Below are positions 8,328 through 17,040 of a stretch of DNA of 61,988 nt, piece after piece. The stretch comes from Corynebacterium sp. (GTDB lineage: Bacteria > Actinomycetota > Actinomycetes > Mycobacteriales > Mycobacteriaceae): positions 1-61,988 of the forward strand of contig NZ_JAPJNQ010000004.1 in NCBI RefSeq assembly GCF_030826625.1, given 5' to 3'. The notes under the pieces were generated by a model that did no database searches, had not been told where the DNA came from, and worked only from the letters and a program-made list of their open reading frames with translations. The position numbers and the translations under genes were made by a program. Positions within the stretch are counted from its first letter, which is position 1; each line of letters starts with the position of its first letter.

Positions 8328-11165
8328 CTATTTGCTGTCAGTAACACGAATGTTATCGTCATCGATCAAACATTCGATTCCAAGTCTATTTGAATAACGA
8401 ACACGAAACCGTCCTAATGTGCACGAGCTGTCTGTATCCAGTGCGAGTGCAAGCTGTCCTTTCAGCAAAAAGTGCTGTGACCACTCCTCGGGCGTATTTT
8501 TCTCGAGTGTGCTGATCACGTCGTCAAAATCCCGGTCGTACCTCGTCATTCGCGTTGGTAGCCGCACGGTACTCGTTGCCAGGTAGAAAGCATCCGAATA
8601 ATTCAATTCTGAACCTTGCAGAATTTCGGTGTCCTTACCCCAGGGGGCGTAGCCATATTCAGTTTCTACGATGGGGATTACTTCTACGGCAGGTTCGGCG
8701 TCTCGCACTTGGGCAGCGCCGGTTTCATCATCGTTGTTCACGGTATCTTGGTGTTTTCTCTCGAATAGCCTCTCCAAACTCTTAGCAGCGAATGGTGAAC
8801 ACGTGCGGTAGGTCTGAGAACGCGCATGTGCGCGCTCCACCCGCGCCCGACTTTCCTCGTCGGCAGCGTGCCAAGCATCATGCCATGCGGCGGGAATATT
8901 TTGCTCCCCGTCGTAGACTTCTCGCACGAGAGGCTCGATGTCGTCGGGTCGGCGAAAGGTATCCGGTAGGTGCAGCAGCGTTGCGAGGATGATTTTTGGA
9001 TCATAAATTGTCATAGCCCCGCTATCGATCTCCGGAATCGGACTGTGGGTATGAATTCCGCGGACGTACATGGCGGGATTACGCAGCGCTGCAGGTCTAT
9101 CGGTGGCTGGTCGCTGGTGGCGATGAACGCGTCCAAGACGCTGTATTAGCAGGTCAATGGGGGCAATGTCTGTGAATAACACGTCTGCGTCAATATCAAG
9201 ACTTTGCTCGGCAACTTGGGTTGCAACGACGATTTTGCGGAACGGGCGCGTCGTCGAACGGTCAGCATTTGGTCCGAGCTGAGCACGGAGCGCATCTTCT
9301 TTTGCCGTGCGATCACGTGCAGTAAACCCCGCGTGATGGAGTTCGACTTCACTGCGGAATTTCTTTTCAACGGCAGCCAGCGTTTCTTGTGCACGGGCAA
9401 TCGTGTTGCAAATAATCAGCGCGCAACCGCCGTCGACAAGCAAATCTTGCAGCAGAATCGTGAGCTCAGCGAGTTCATCGCCAATGGTGTGAACCTGTGC
9501 GACGAGATTAGTTGGCGTTGGTTCCGGCGTCACGTACTGCGTTGTCGTTTCATTGGCGACTGTGATCAGTGGATATGCTTGCGGAGATTCATCAGTTTGC
9601 ACCCCGGTATATGCCTCAATGAGTGCTTGACGACGTTGGGGTGGCAGGGTGGCGGACATCATGATGACGGATGCGCCGTAAAATGCGAGCCATTCGAGGG
9701 TGGTTTCCAAGTAATCGGAAGTATAGGCGTCGTAGGCGTGAACCTCATCGAAGATGATGATTTTTCCAGCTAATGCCGCGTGCCGGAGCATCGAGTAACG
9801 CTGCTGTAGAGCAAGCATGAGAACCTGGTCCACTGTGCCTACGACAATGTTTGAGAGTAATCCGCGTCGTCGACCGCTCATCCAAGAACTAGCAACGACA
9901 TCACCACTAGTTTTATTCGAATTATTGGGGTCGATTCTGTTTTCTCCGATGCCGCGAAACCGGAGCTTTTGGTAAGGCTGGGACAGTTGATTTTTGGAAT
10001 GGGCAAGGTAGAGGGATGCGACTGACGACGTCTCCGTGGTGCGTTCGGCCCAGTTGATGGTGCGTTCGAGAAGGCCATTCGCGGTGGCCATGGTAGGAGC
10101 AGCGAAAAATATGCCTTGCGACTGCTGTGCATGTCCCAAGACGTGGGCTGCCGCCAGGGCGCCTTCGGTTTTGCCGACGCCAGTTTCGGCTTCGAGGATA
10201 ATAAGGCTGGGTTCTTGTATGCTCTGGGCGATCTCTACCATGGCTTTTTGGATGCTCCGCGCTTTGAACGTTTCTGGCCAGCCGAACGATTCTTTGAGAA
10301 GGAGGTCGATGTTTTGGGGCGGCAGATCCGTCGTCCATGGTTCGGTGAGGTCTGTGGTGGCCATGCCATTCGTGATTCGTTCGACTTGACTCTTTGTGAC
10401 CTGCATCGGGAAAGCTTCGGCGTTCGACGCGATCCAGTCGGCCATGACGATTAGCCCTGTAAGCAGTTGGGCATCGCCTGCCAGGTAATTTCGTGCTCGT
10501 CCTAGAGGGGCAATGATTTTGTGAAAATTTGTCGCTTCTGCCATCGCGTCAAGCAATTCGTTGTGGACATTGCGCCAAGATTGGGAATAATCTGCGATGA
10601 CCCGTGCGATGGCGTCTTGTTCTGAGCTTGGCGACGCGATGCCGTGGTGAGCATCGACGGTCGACGAGAGCCAGATTGCTAATTTTGGTTTTACGCCATG
10701 CGTGGTAAGCCAGGACTGTAAAATAACCCCAGAAACAACTCCGTGGGGCATTTTTTCTCTGCCTAGTTCGAGTGTGCTTTTTGTGGTGTCCAAGCCCGCA
10801 TCTGTCACGTTGGTTACTAAGTGAGAATAGTCTTGGATTGCTTCAATTTGGGTCTGGAAGGTTTTGCACGCTTTTCCAATGTCATGTGTTCCAGCTAGGA
10901 ACGTGTACAGGATACGAAGCTGTTCTACTGAAATTCCAAGATGGTGGCTGAGATTCTGTTTGGTGGCATTGCTTACCCATATGTCAAAGACAGCTGCGGC
11001 GGCGCATGCGCTGTCGGCGAGGTGCTGCGGAAGATTGAGATGGCCGGATTCGTCACCAGTTTTTGCCCACAATGATTTCGCCTGGCGGCTTTTACTTGCC
11101 ACCCACGATTCCATGGTGTTTGCAAAATCAATTGTAGATTTTGGTAAAAGTGGTGGAGTTCTCAT
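8328..11165 (-). CDS. cas3: CRISPR-associated helicase-nuclease Cas3
   Basis: Degrades target DNA after recruitment by Cascade. An N-terminal HD nuclease domain shows LPQHLAD (about residue 45) and AGTHDIGKACKTF (His-Asp at 94-95). A superfamily 2 helicase follows with Walker A EAETGVGKTEGA, Walker B IIIFDEVHAYDAY, motif III MSATLPP and motif VI QRLGRVHRHQR. The C-terminal domain is full length (945 residues). I chose ATG 11165 (MRTPPLLPKS) over the upstream in-frame ATG at 11216, because AGAAAG lies ahead of it and upstream sequence is unlike the family. It is the first gene of the operon and divergent from the array leader. Confidence 0.95.
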   Translation of the reverse strand: MRTPPLLPKSTIDFANTMESWVASKSRQAKSLWAKTGDESGHLNLPQHLADSACAAAAVFDIWVSNATKQNLSHHLGISVEQLRILYTFLAGTHDIGKACKTFQTQIEAIQDYSHLVTNVTDAGLDTTKSTLELGREKMPHGVVSGVILQSWLTTHGVKPKLAIWLSSTVDAHHGIASPSSEQDAIARVIADYSQSWRNVHNELLDAMAEATNFHKIIAPLGRARNYLAGDAQLLTGLIVMADWIASNAEAFPMQVTKSQVERITNGMATTDLTEPWTTDLPPQNIDLLLKESFGWPETFKARSIQKAMVEIAQSIQEPSLIILEAETGVGKTEGALAAAHVLGHAQQSQGIFFAAPTMATANGLLERTINWAERTTETSSVASLYLAHSKNQLSQPYQKLRFRGIGENRIDPNNSNKTSGDVVASSWMSGRRRGLLSNIVVGTVDQVLMLALQQRYSMLRHAALAGKIIIFDEVHAYDAYTSDYLETTLEWLAFYGASVIMMSATLPPQRRQALIEAYTGVQTDESPQAYPLITVANETTTQYVTPEPTPTNLVAQVHTIGDELAELTILLQDLLVDGGCALIICNTIARAQETLAAVEKKFRSEVELHHAGFTARDRTAKEDALRAQLGPNADRSTTRPFRKIVVATQVAEQSLDIDADVLFTDIAPIDLLIQRLGRVHRHQRPATDRPAALRNPAMYVRGIHTHSPIPEIDSGAMTIYDPKIILATLLHLPDTFRRPDDIEPLVREVYDGEQNIPAAWHDAWHAADEESRARVERAHARSQTYRTCSPFAAKSLERLFERKHQDTVNNDDETGAAQVRDAEPAVEVIPIVETEYGYAPWGKDTEILQGSELNYSDAFYLATSTVRLPTRMTRYDRDFDDVISTLEKNTPEEWSQHFLLKGQLALALDTDSSCTLGRFRVRYSNRLGIECLIDDDNIRVTDSK

Positions 11166-11482
11166 TGTGTGCTTTCTGTGGTGATTATTTCGAGTTGTTC
11201 TTATTGGTGATAACAAGGCCCACGTGGTGGCTCAATCTTGATTCGTTCAATCCCTTATCGAGTAAGTTAACAAATTAGGTATCACGTTTACAAGTGGTGT
11301 TATTGAGCTGTGGTTTTCTAGGTATTAAATTAAACACTGTCCCTGCGACAGCAGGGGTGAGCCCTTACTTGATAATGGTTCTCATTCTTCCCCGCGCTAG
11401 CGGGGCTTCATGTGGATAGTTGCCGCATGATAAGTTGTATCTAGTTGGCTCGATTGCCCTCCATTGAACCAGTTCAAGGAGG
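11166..11482 (+). promoter_or_regulatory. CRISPR leader and divergent cas promoter region
   Basis: This 317-bp gap between the divergent cas3 gene and the first repeat is AT-rich (11200-11340) and should hold the array promoter, the integration leader and the cas3 promoter. No gene is visible. It includes two GC hairpins resembling the array repeat: one around 11336-11363, aligning at about 19 of 28 positions, and a perfect CCCCGC-GCTA-GCGGGG stem at 11390-11405. They are 49 bp apart, not the array's 61-bp period. Leader assignment rests on repeat orientation (handle ATGAGCC on the plus strand). Confidence 0.6.
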
Positions 11483-13219
11483 GTTTTCCCCGCGCATGCG
11501 GGGATGAGCCGCTACCTGCCGCGCGGTTTGTGGTGAGCACAAAGTTTTCCCCGCGCATGCGGGGATGAGCCCGCATGGGACCAACCATCACCGAGCCACA
11601 TGCCGTTTTCCCCGCGCATGCGGGGATGAGCCCGTAGATCTTGTTCGATTATCCAGCCGCGCTTAGTTTTCCCCGCGCATGCGGGGATGAGCCGTGAATG
11701 CGGTCAATTTTTGCAGCCAGCTCTTCGTTTTCCCCGCGCATGCGGGGATGAGCCCAACTCGGTTGCTGCCACTGGCACCGATGATCGGTTTTCCCCGCGC
11801 ATGCGGGGATGAGCCCACCCTGCGAATGCCCCCGCCTATTCGGTGATGGTTTTCCCCGCGCATGCGGGGATGAGCCCGGTGCTGTCTGGACAGGTTATTC
11901 CGCCACGCTGTTTTCCCCGCGCATGCGGGGATGAGCCCCTCGTGGTGGTTCCGATCCGGATTGCGCCCATGGTTTTCCCCGCGCATGCGGGGATGAGCCC
12001 TCCGCCAGCACGTCAACCTCCCGCGAATCCGGGTTTTCCCCGCGCATGCGGGGATGAGCCCATACCGGGTACCGCATAGTCGGAGAGGTGAATGTTTTCC
12101 CCGCGCATGCGGGGATGAGCCTGGGACGCTGGCTTCCAGTGTTGCCAGCTGGCGGTTTTCCCCGCGCATGCGGGGATGAGCCTACGCGCGGTGAGCCTTA
12201 CCCGCCGGGTCCACCGTTTTCCCCGCGCATGCGGGGATGAGCCGGTCAGCGCGCAGCTGCTTTTCCTCCAGCTCCAGTTTTCCCCGCGCATGCGGGGATG
12301 AGCCCTCACGGTTGGTCCGAGCAACCTCCGCGGTGGTGTTTTCCCCGCGCATGCGGGGATGAGCCCGCGCTGATTGCCGTGACTGTGGGCATCGCCCAGT
12401 TTTCCCCGCGCATGCGGGGATGAGCCTTTGGGGTGTGTATTCAGCCATGGCTACAGTAAGTTTTCCCCGCGCATGCGGGGATGAGCCAGCGGAAAAATTG
12501 GGAAAATCCATTGGGGGGTCGTTTTCCCCGCGCATGCGGGGATGAGCCCCCTACTGAACTCTGCTTATGAGGTTATGGCAGGTTTTCCCCGCGCATGCGG
12601 GGATGAGCCCCTATGTTTACTTTCGATGCCGAAACTTTCGTCGTTTTCCCCGCGCATGCGGGGATGAGCCTTGATAGCTACTGTTTGCATGCCGATGAAG
12701 AAAGTTTTCCCCGCGCATGCGGGGATGAGCCTCAGCCACACTCGCCCATAATGCGGGGTAATACGTTTTCCCCGCGCATGCGGGGATGAGCCCGTGGCGT
12801 TGTTGCTCGCTAATGGTGGGTTTAAGTTTTCCCCGCGCATGCGGGGATGAGCCCAGGCTGGTTGAGGCGTGCTCGCTGCCGGTTTTGTTTTCCCCGCGCA
12901 TGCGGGGATGAGCCGTCAGGCATTGCCGCCGCTATTGCGTTACATAAGTTTTCTCCGCGCATGCGGGGATGAGCCCGCTGCCCAGTATAAATTCCCAGTA
13001 CTGGGAATGTTTTCCCCGCGCATGCGGGGATGAGCCCATGAAATGGATCGTCCACCCACTGCGTGCCATGTTTTCCCCGCGCATGCGGGGATGAGCCCGT
13101 GGCGGTAGCCGCACATACCAGGTCGAGGTTGTTTTCCCCGCGCATGCGGGGATGAGCCCATGGACGCGCTTAAAGCAGGGCTTCGCCAACTGTTTTCCCC
13201 GCGCATGCGGGGATGAGCC
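11483..13219 (+). CRISPR. type I-E CRISPR array, 29 repeats, 28 spacers
   Basis: The 28-nt repeat begins GTTTTCCCCGCGC and ends ATGCGGGGATGAGCC, with a GC stem around a short central loop. Starts recur every 61 bp from 11483, except that spacer 8 (11938-11971) is 34 nt instead of 33, giving a single 62-bp step. Only repeat 25 (12948) differs, with CTCC for CCCC. Treating base 29 as repeat, as in E. coli, spacers are 32 nt. Near-perfect repeats and a complete cas operon suggest an active system. The array reads left to right by I-E convention. The last repeat abuts a toxin-gene fragment. Confidence 0.98.
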
Positions 13220-13222
13220 GAG

Positions 13223-13539
13223 ATGGAACCTATGCGCAGCCCGCTACCGGCCAATGCAGACAGGACCAATGCGGGTCTAGCGACCGCTATCAGTTTCCAG
13301 ACGACAGATGGTAGATACAGACCACTTTGGAGAGCAGTCAAAAAGACTAGGGGTAAAAGCTGGAACCAATCGACTATTCACCAGATGAATAGGGCGGTCC
13401 CTGAAGGTGCACGCGGTGTAGCGTCGGCTGACTGGAAAGACGGTGGTGGGCATACGTGGGACTGGGAGAAAGTCAACGGAAAAATCGTTTTTTACGACGC
13501 GCAACCAGGTAAAATAGTCCCCACAGCAACATATTCCAG
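13223..13539 (+). pseudogene. polymorphic-toxin C-terminal domain fragment (papain-fold-like, Tox-PL type)
   Basis: Open sequence between the last CRISPR repeat and the IS left end. DRTNAGLATAISFQTTDGR and ARGVASADWKDGGGHTWDWE plus VNGKIVFYDAQPGK resemble the GGGGH...D.Q.G core of papain-fold toxin domains from polymorphic toxins. In such domains the first segment usually carries a catalytic Cys; here the aligned position looks like Ala. There is no Shine-Dalgarno, an in-frame stop lies inside the last repeat, and the IS cuts the 3' end. I read it as a broken remnant. The family call is tentative. Confidence 0.4.
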
Positions 13540-13562
13540 TGAAGTGTACTGGGTTTTGTTCC
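13540..13562 (+). repeat. IS left terminal inverted repeat
   Basis: Begins TGAAGTGTACTGGG and ends TTTTGTTCC. It pairs with 14828-14850 with three mismatches. The orfB stop codon overlaps its inner end. Confidence 0.85.
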
Positions 13563-14483
13563 TAGGCATTTACCTTATTTTCCATTATTTCCCGGGACCC
13601 ATCTTGTTCCCAAAACGCGTCTTCAACCTCGACCGGGGTGCGGTACCCCAAGCTCTGGTGGAGCCTTGTCTCGTTCCACCATGACACCCACTCGAATGTC
13701 GCGATTTCTACCTCGACAACATCATCCCACCTGCGAGTATGGATCAGCTCATTCTTGTAAGAACCGTTGACATTCTCAGCTAGAGCATTGTCGTAGGAGT
13801 CACCAACAGTCCCGGTAGAAGCGGCAATCCCGTGCTGGGCTAGCCGCTCGTTGTAGACCACGCTGACATACTGCGACCCGGGATCTGAATGGTGCACCAA
13901 ACCTGTTGTTTCTTCTGCACACACTATCGCCTGGTTGAGAGCTTGCAGCGGCAGTGCTTGAAGTGCGCATCGAGTCTGATAACGCCCACCCAACGATCCG
14001 TCGGGAGTAAACGTCGGTGACAAAAGCGGTGTAGACAAAACCTTTCTTCGTGCGCACGTAAGTAATATCGGCGACCCACAACTTATTCGGTGCTGCGGCA
14101 CTGAATTCGCGTTGGACTAAATCCGGGCGCGTATCCACCGTCTTTGATCTACGAGTGGTCACCGGTGACCGGCCTTTACCTTTGCCAGAAACACCAGCCA
14201 GACGCATCAATCTGGCGGTGTGTTCACGGCCGATATCGATTCGGCCACGGCGTAAAGCATGCCACATTTTCCGCACACTGTAGACACCGTAATTAGCTTG
14301 ATGAACAGCACTAATACGTTCAACCAGCACAGTATCGCGAAGGCGGCGAGCGCTTTGCCCACGAGCTTTGGACTGGCGATAACCACGCGAGGTAATGAAG
14401 CCACCTTCGCGATTGTTCTTCAACGTCGTACAAATAAACTCGACTGAGAAACGATTCCGGTATTCGTCGATGAACCGGATCAT
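13562..14483 (-). pseudogene. IS3-family transposase orfB, frameshifted
   Basis: Encodes the DDE integrase part of the transposase. From 14483 it reads MIRFIDEYRNRFSVEFICTT, an HTH_21-like region (YGVYSVRKMWHALRR) and the start of the rve core (NKLWVADITYVRTKKGFVYTA, first Asp). Near 13960 the frame is lost after GWALSDSMRT. The rest (LQALNQAIV, TGLVHHSDPGSQYVSVVY with the second Asp, GDSYDNALAENVNGSYKNE with the Glu, WWNETRLHQSLGYRTP) continues in another frame to 13562. All catalytic residues survive in pieces, so the decay looks recent. Confidence 0.9.
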
Positions 14484-14486
14484 TTC

Positions 14487-14799
14487 TTAACGTTTCGGGT
14501 CGAGTTCCGATGCGAAAAAAGCTGAGGCAGCTTTCAACAACTCATTGGTGTCGCGTAGTTCTTGGTTTTCACGGCGTAGCCTTGCGTTTTCGGCGGCCAA
14601 ATCTTCAGGCACAGGTTCTAGGATGGTTCCCGAACGGCGAGCAGGCTTAAGTCCATTGACGAGCCGTGTGCCATGAAACCCCCAGCTTTGGGGCTACTGC
14701 TTGGCACGCGGATTGCATCGACATATTTTCCGCCAAGATGCGGTCTTCCACGAGGCGGACTACGCGGTCCTTTGCATCCTGGTCAAATTTTTTGGGCAT
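14487..14799 (-). pseudogene. IS3-family transposase orfA, frameshifted
   Basis: Helix-turn-helix DNA-binding part of the transposase. From ATG 14799 it reads MPKKFDQDAKDRVVRLVEDR through SWHTARQWT and hits a stop near 14650. The next frame continues ARRSGTILEPVPEDLAAENA and a leucine-zipper-like tail to KAASAFFASELDPKR, ending at 14487. One indel thus splits an otherwise normal orfA of about 100 residues. orfB begins 4 bases after, as usual for IS3 programmed frameshifting. Confidence 0.85.
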
Positions 14800-14827
14800 G
14801 TTCGAAGATTTTCCCATCTACTCAAAC

Positions 14828-14850
14828 GGAACAAAACCTGGGACACTTCA
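14828..14850 (-). repeat. IS right terminal inverted repeat
   Basis: Reads GGAACAAAA...GGGACACTTCA on the plus strand. It is the imperfect inverted partner of 13540-13562. Confidence 0.85.
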
Positions 14851-14852
14851 AT

Positions 14853-15185
14853 CTGCAAGAGAATGATTTCGTGTTGGAAATAACCCAAAAAGGCGTTGAC
14901 ATGCGCATAGGTTTGGATATCGCCTCGTTAGCTGAGAGAAACGTTGTTAACCAGATCATTATGATCTCGGGAGATAGTGACTTCGTTCCAGCTGCAAAAC
15001 ATGCACGTCGGTCTGGTATTGATTTTATTTTAGACCCTATGTGGGGTTCGATTTCTCCGAGTCTGAGTGAGCACATTGACGGGCGAAGAGAATGTGTCCA
15101 ACAGGAGCCAGATAATAAAAAAGATCCCCTTCATATTTTGAGCCAAACAAATGAGGGGATAGAAGAAGACGAGGAAGAGATCTAA
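14853..15185 (+). pseudogene. NYN-domain (PIN-like) nuclease, N-terminally truncated by the IS
   Basis: The C-terminal half of a LabA/DUF88-type NYN domain protein, a PIN-like metal-dependent RNase fold. Visible motifs are QKGVDMRIGLDIASLA, IIMISGDSDFVPAAKHARRSG with the acidic SGDSD pair, and LSEHIDGRRE. An acidic tail (EGIEEDEEEI) ends at 15185. The N-terminal half with the first catalytic Asp is missing, and the reading frame is fused to IS sequence at the right IR. The open frame begins upstream at 14673 only by chance through the IS. Confidence 0.75.
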
Positions 15186-15240
15186 TGATAATTAGGGTTG
15201 TCTTTTGCTAGTTAAGATACGGCTGGCCCGTTTTCCGATG

Positions 15241-15302
15241 CAACATAACACCCTAACTTCCCACTCAACATAACACCAGTGTTATGTTGAGTGTTATGCT
15301 CA
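15241..15302 (+). repeat. 62-bp operator-like repeat, left copy
   Basis: Contains four copies of the half-site AACATAACAC (two direct, then two inverted as GTGTTATGTT/GTGTTATGCT). The central pair forms a near-perfect 22-bp palindrome. The right copy at 16775-16836 differs at about seven positions and has the same orientation. This copy ends 4 bp before the ATG of the AlbA_2-type gene, so a bound protein would block its promoter or translation start. Confidence 0.85.
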
Positions 15303-15306
15303 CAAT

Positions 15307-16776
15307 ATGGATGCTGAGCAGCTGCGCGAAATGATTCATCACCTGCGCATAGTTGGGGAAACCCAGCGGGTGGAGGTGAAATCACGCGTCGGCAAGAACG
15401 TACTAGAAACCCTGTCTGCCTTTTCCAACGATGACGGTGGTATCGTACTGGTGGGACTCGATGAACAGAACGGGTATTCTCCCATCGAGGGTTTCGATAG
15501 CACGCAGGCCACCGATGCAATTGCGACGCGGTGCGAGCAACTGACCCCGATGGTGCGCCCAGATGTGTCCACCCATGTTTTCGAAGGCAGCTCACTGGTT
15601 GTCGTCGAAGTTGAGCCGTTGCGTCGGCAAGATAAACCTTGTTATGTCGCTGACCGGGGCTTATATAAAGGTGCCTATACCCGCACGGGCGACGGCGAGC
15701 GCTTGCTCAAGCAATATGAAATTGATCGGTTGTTGGAAGAAAAACAACAGCCAACCTGGGATTATGCCCCGGTAGAAGGTGCTGGCCCAGAGGATTTGGA
15801 CACCGAGTTACTGGAGTCTTTTCTGCGTCGACAAAAAGAGCTGCGCCCAAAAACGTTCGCGCAGGGCAACGATGTTGCGCAGCATCGGCTTGGGGTGCTT
15901 GCCGACGATCACCCGACCTTCGCCGCGCTGCTCACGATGGGTGATTACCCGCAGCAGTTCTTCCCACGGTTAACCGTGGCATTTGCTCTCATCCCTGGTA
16001 CGGAAATTGGTGATCTGGCCGACGGTGTTCGGTTCCTCGATAGTGCCACTTTGCCTGGAACCATCCCGGATATGGTAGAAGCTGGCATTACTATGGTGCG
16101 CAAGAATATGCGCACTGCTAGCAAGATCGGTGAGGTCTATCGCACCGACATGCCTGATTACCCACTGGAAGCTGTGCGCGAGGCCTTGGTAAATGCGCTG
16201 ATGCACCGCGACTATTCACCGGAAGCGCGCGGCAGCCAGGTGCAGATCATGATGTATGAAGACCGGCTAGAGATCACCAACCCAGGTGGTCTCTATGGTG
16301 GTGTGACCACGGAAAATTTGGGGGAAGCTGGCGTGACTAGCTCGCGCAACCAGCGTCTTTCAACGTTCTTGGAAGAGCTTCGCTTCGATGACGGTGGTCC
16401 TGTCGCGGAAAACAGGGGTTCTGGTATTGCGGTGATTGAACAAGCGCTTGCGAAAGCGCTCATGCCACCACCGAAATACAAAAACTCCCTGACGCATTTC
16501 ACTATCACTTTTTATAAACGTCGAGTGATCCAAGAAGTACGCCATGGAACCGCTACTGACCAGGTGAAGCAGTTGTTGGGAGAAAAGGAATCATGGTCGA
16601 CAACGGAATTGGTCAACGAAACCCAGCTGAGCCGAACGGCTGTACAAAAAGCGCTCAACACACTGGTAAAAACCGGTTATGCAGATCGTACCGAACCACA
16701 GCGCAGCCCCAAGCAACGCTATCGCGTCGTCAAGAATGAGGGCGGTAAGAATGAGTCCGGTGACCCAGATGCCTGA
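15307..16776 (+). CDS. AlbA_2 (Schlafen-like) ATPase-type regulator with winged helix
   Basis: A 489-residue protein of the COG2865 type. An N-terminal AlbA_2 domain (ETQRVEVKSRVGKNVLETLSAF...GGIVLVGLDE) is followed by a linker and a C-terminal HATPase_c_4-like region: YPLEAVREALVNALMHRDYS, DRLEITNPGGLYGGV, NQRLSTFLEELRFDDGG, ENRGSGIAVIEQAL. A winged helix follows (WSTTELVNETQLSRTAVQKALNTLVKTGYADR). No Shine-Dalgarno precedes the ATG and the 62-bp repeat ends 4 bp upstream, so the message may be leaderless. The bracketing 62-bp repeats suggest that its own winged helix binds them. The cellular role is unknown; relatives are seen as regulators and in defence loci. Confidence 0.85.
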   Translation: MDAEQLREMIHHLRIVGETQRVEVKSRVGKNVLETLSAFSNDDGGIVLVGLDEQNGYSPIEGFDSTQATDAIATRCEQLTPMVRPDVSTHVFEGSSLVVVEVEPLRRQDKPCYVADRGLYKGAYTRTGDGERLLKQYEIDRLLEEKQQPTWDYAPVEGAGPEDLDTELLESFLRRQKELRPKTFAQGNDVAQHRLGVLADDHPTFAALLTMGDYPQQFFPRLTVAFALIPGTEIGDLADGVRFLDSATLPGTIPDMVEAGITMVRKNMRTASKIGEVYRTDMPDYPLEAVREALVNALMHRDYSPEARGSQVQIMMYEDRLEITNPGGLYGGVTTENLGEAGVTSSRNQRLSTFLEELRFDDGGPVAENRGSGIAVIEQALAKALMPPPKYKNSLTHFTITFYKRRVIQEVRHGTATDQVKQLLGEKESWSTTELVNETQLSRTAVQKALNTLVKTGYADRTEPQRSPKQRYRVVKNEGGKNESGDPDA

Positions 16777-16836
16777 ACATAACACCTTAACTTCCCGCAT
16801 AACATAACACCGGTGTTATGTTGAGTGTTATGTTCA
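16775..16836 (+). repeat. 62-bp operator-like repeat, right copy
   Basis: Same orientation as 15241-15302 and about 55 of 62 bases identical. The central palindrome, two AACATAACACC arms, is perfect here. It begins at the stop codon of the AlbA_2 gene and ends on the stop codon of the minus-strand small membrane protein (16834), so it sits between convergent genes rather than at a promoter. Confidence 0.85.
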
Positions 16837-17040
16837 GGTTGGGTCTGAATCCGGCTTCTTTCTCTTTCTTTTTATTAAGGCTTGGATGATTTCAGCTGCA
16901 GCACTGATAGCGGTTATTGCTAGAAAAGTGGCAAAGAAGAACCAAGGAGATTCAGGGGAGGGAAGTGTGACCCACACTATAAGGATTGCAATTCCGCCAA
17001 TGGCTACACCAAGTAGCCCATTGAGTAACGCCTTATGCAT
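16834..17040 (-). CDS. small two-helix membrane protein, unknown function
   Basis: 68 residues: MHKALLNGLLGVAIGGIAIL...VWVTLP, a short loop PSPESP, then WFFFATFLAITAISAAAEII and a basic tail ALIKRKRKKPDSDPT. Two membrane helices are evident. AAGGAG lies 8 bases upstream of the ATG, so it is probably translated. Its stop codon lies in the right 62-bp repeat. I do not recognise the family; it could be an accessory to the neighbouring AlbA_2 gene or independent. Confidence 0.6.
   Translation of the reverse strand: MHKALLNGLLGVAIGGIAILIVWVTLPSPESPWFFFATFLAITAISAAAEIIQALIKRKRKKPDSDPT

Larger units (their letters stand above)
13540..14850 (-). mobile_element. IS3-family insertion sequence, degenerate
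   Basis: A 1311-bp element with terminal inverted repeats at 13540-13562 and 14828-14850. These match at 20 of 23 positions and end TG...CA (TGAAGTGT / ACACTTCA). It encodes the usual IS3 orfA and orfB on the minus strand, both frameshifted, so it is no longer autonomous. The 3-bp flanks differ (CAG left, ATC right), so there is no target-site duplication. The two sides carry unrelated broken genes. Confidence 0.9.

Noticed and set aside
11336..11412. Leader hairpins as two extra CRISPR repeats
   Set aside because: Spacing (49 bp, then about 98 bp) breaks the ladder and the sequence match is partial; reported as repeat-like only.
11397..13189. Many overlapping minus- and plus-strand open frames with repeated RGEN/HARGK/ACAGK peptides
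   Set aside because: They are translations of the CRISPR repeats; the 61-bp period keeps frames open by chance. No start signals.
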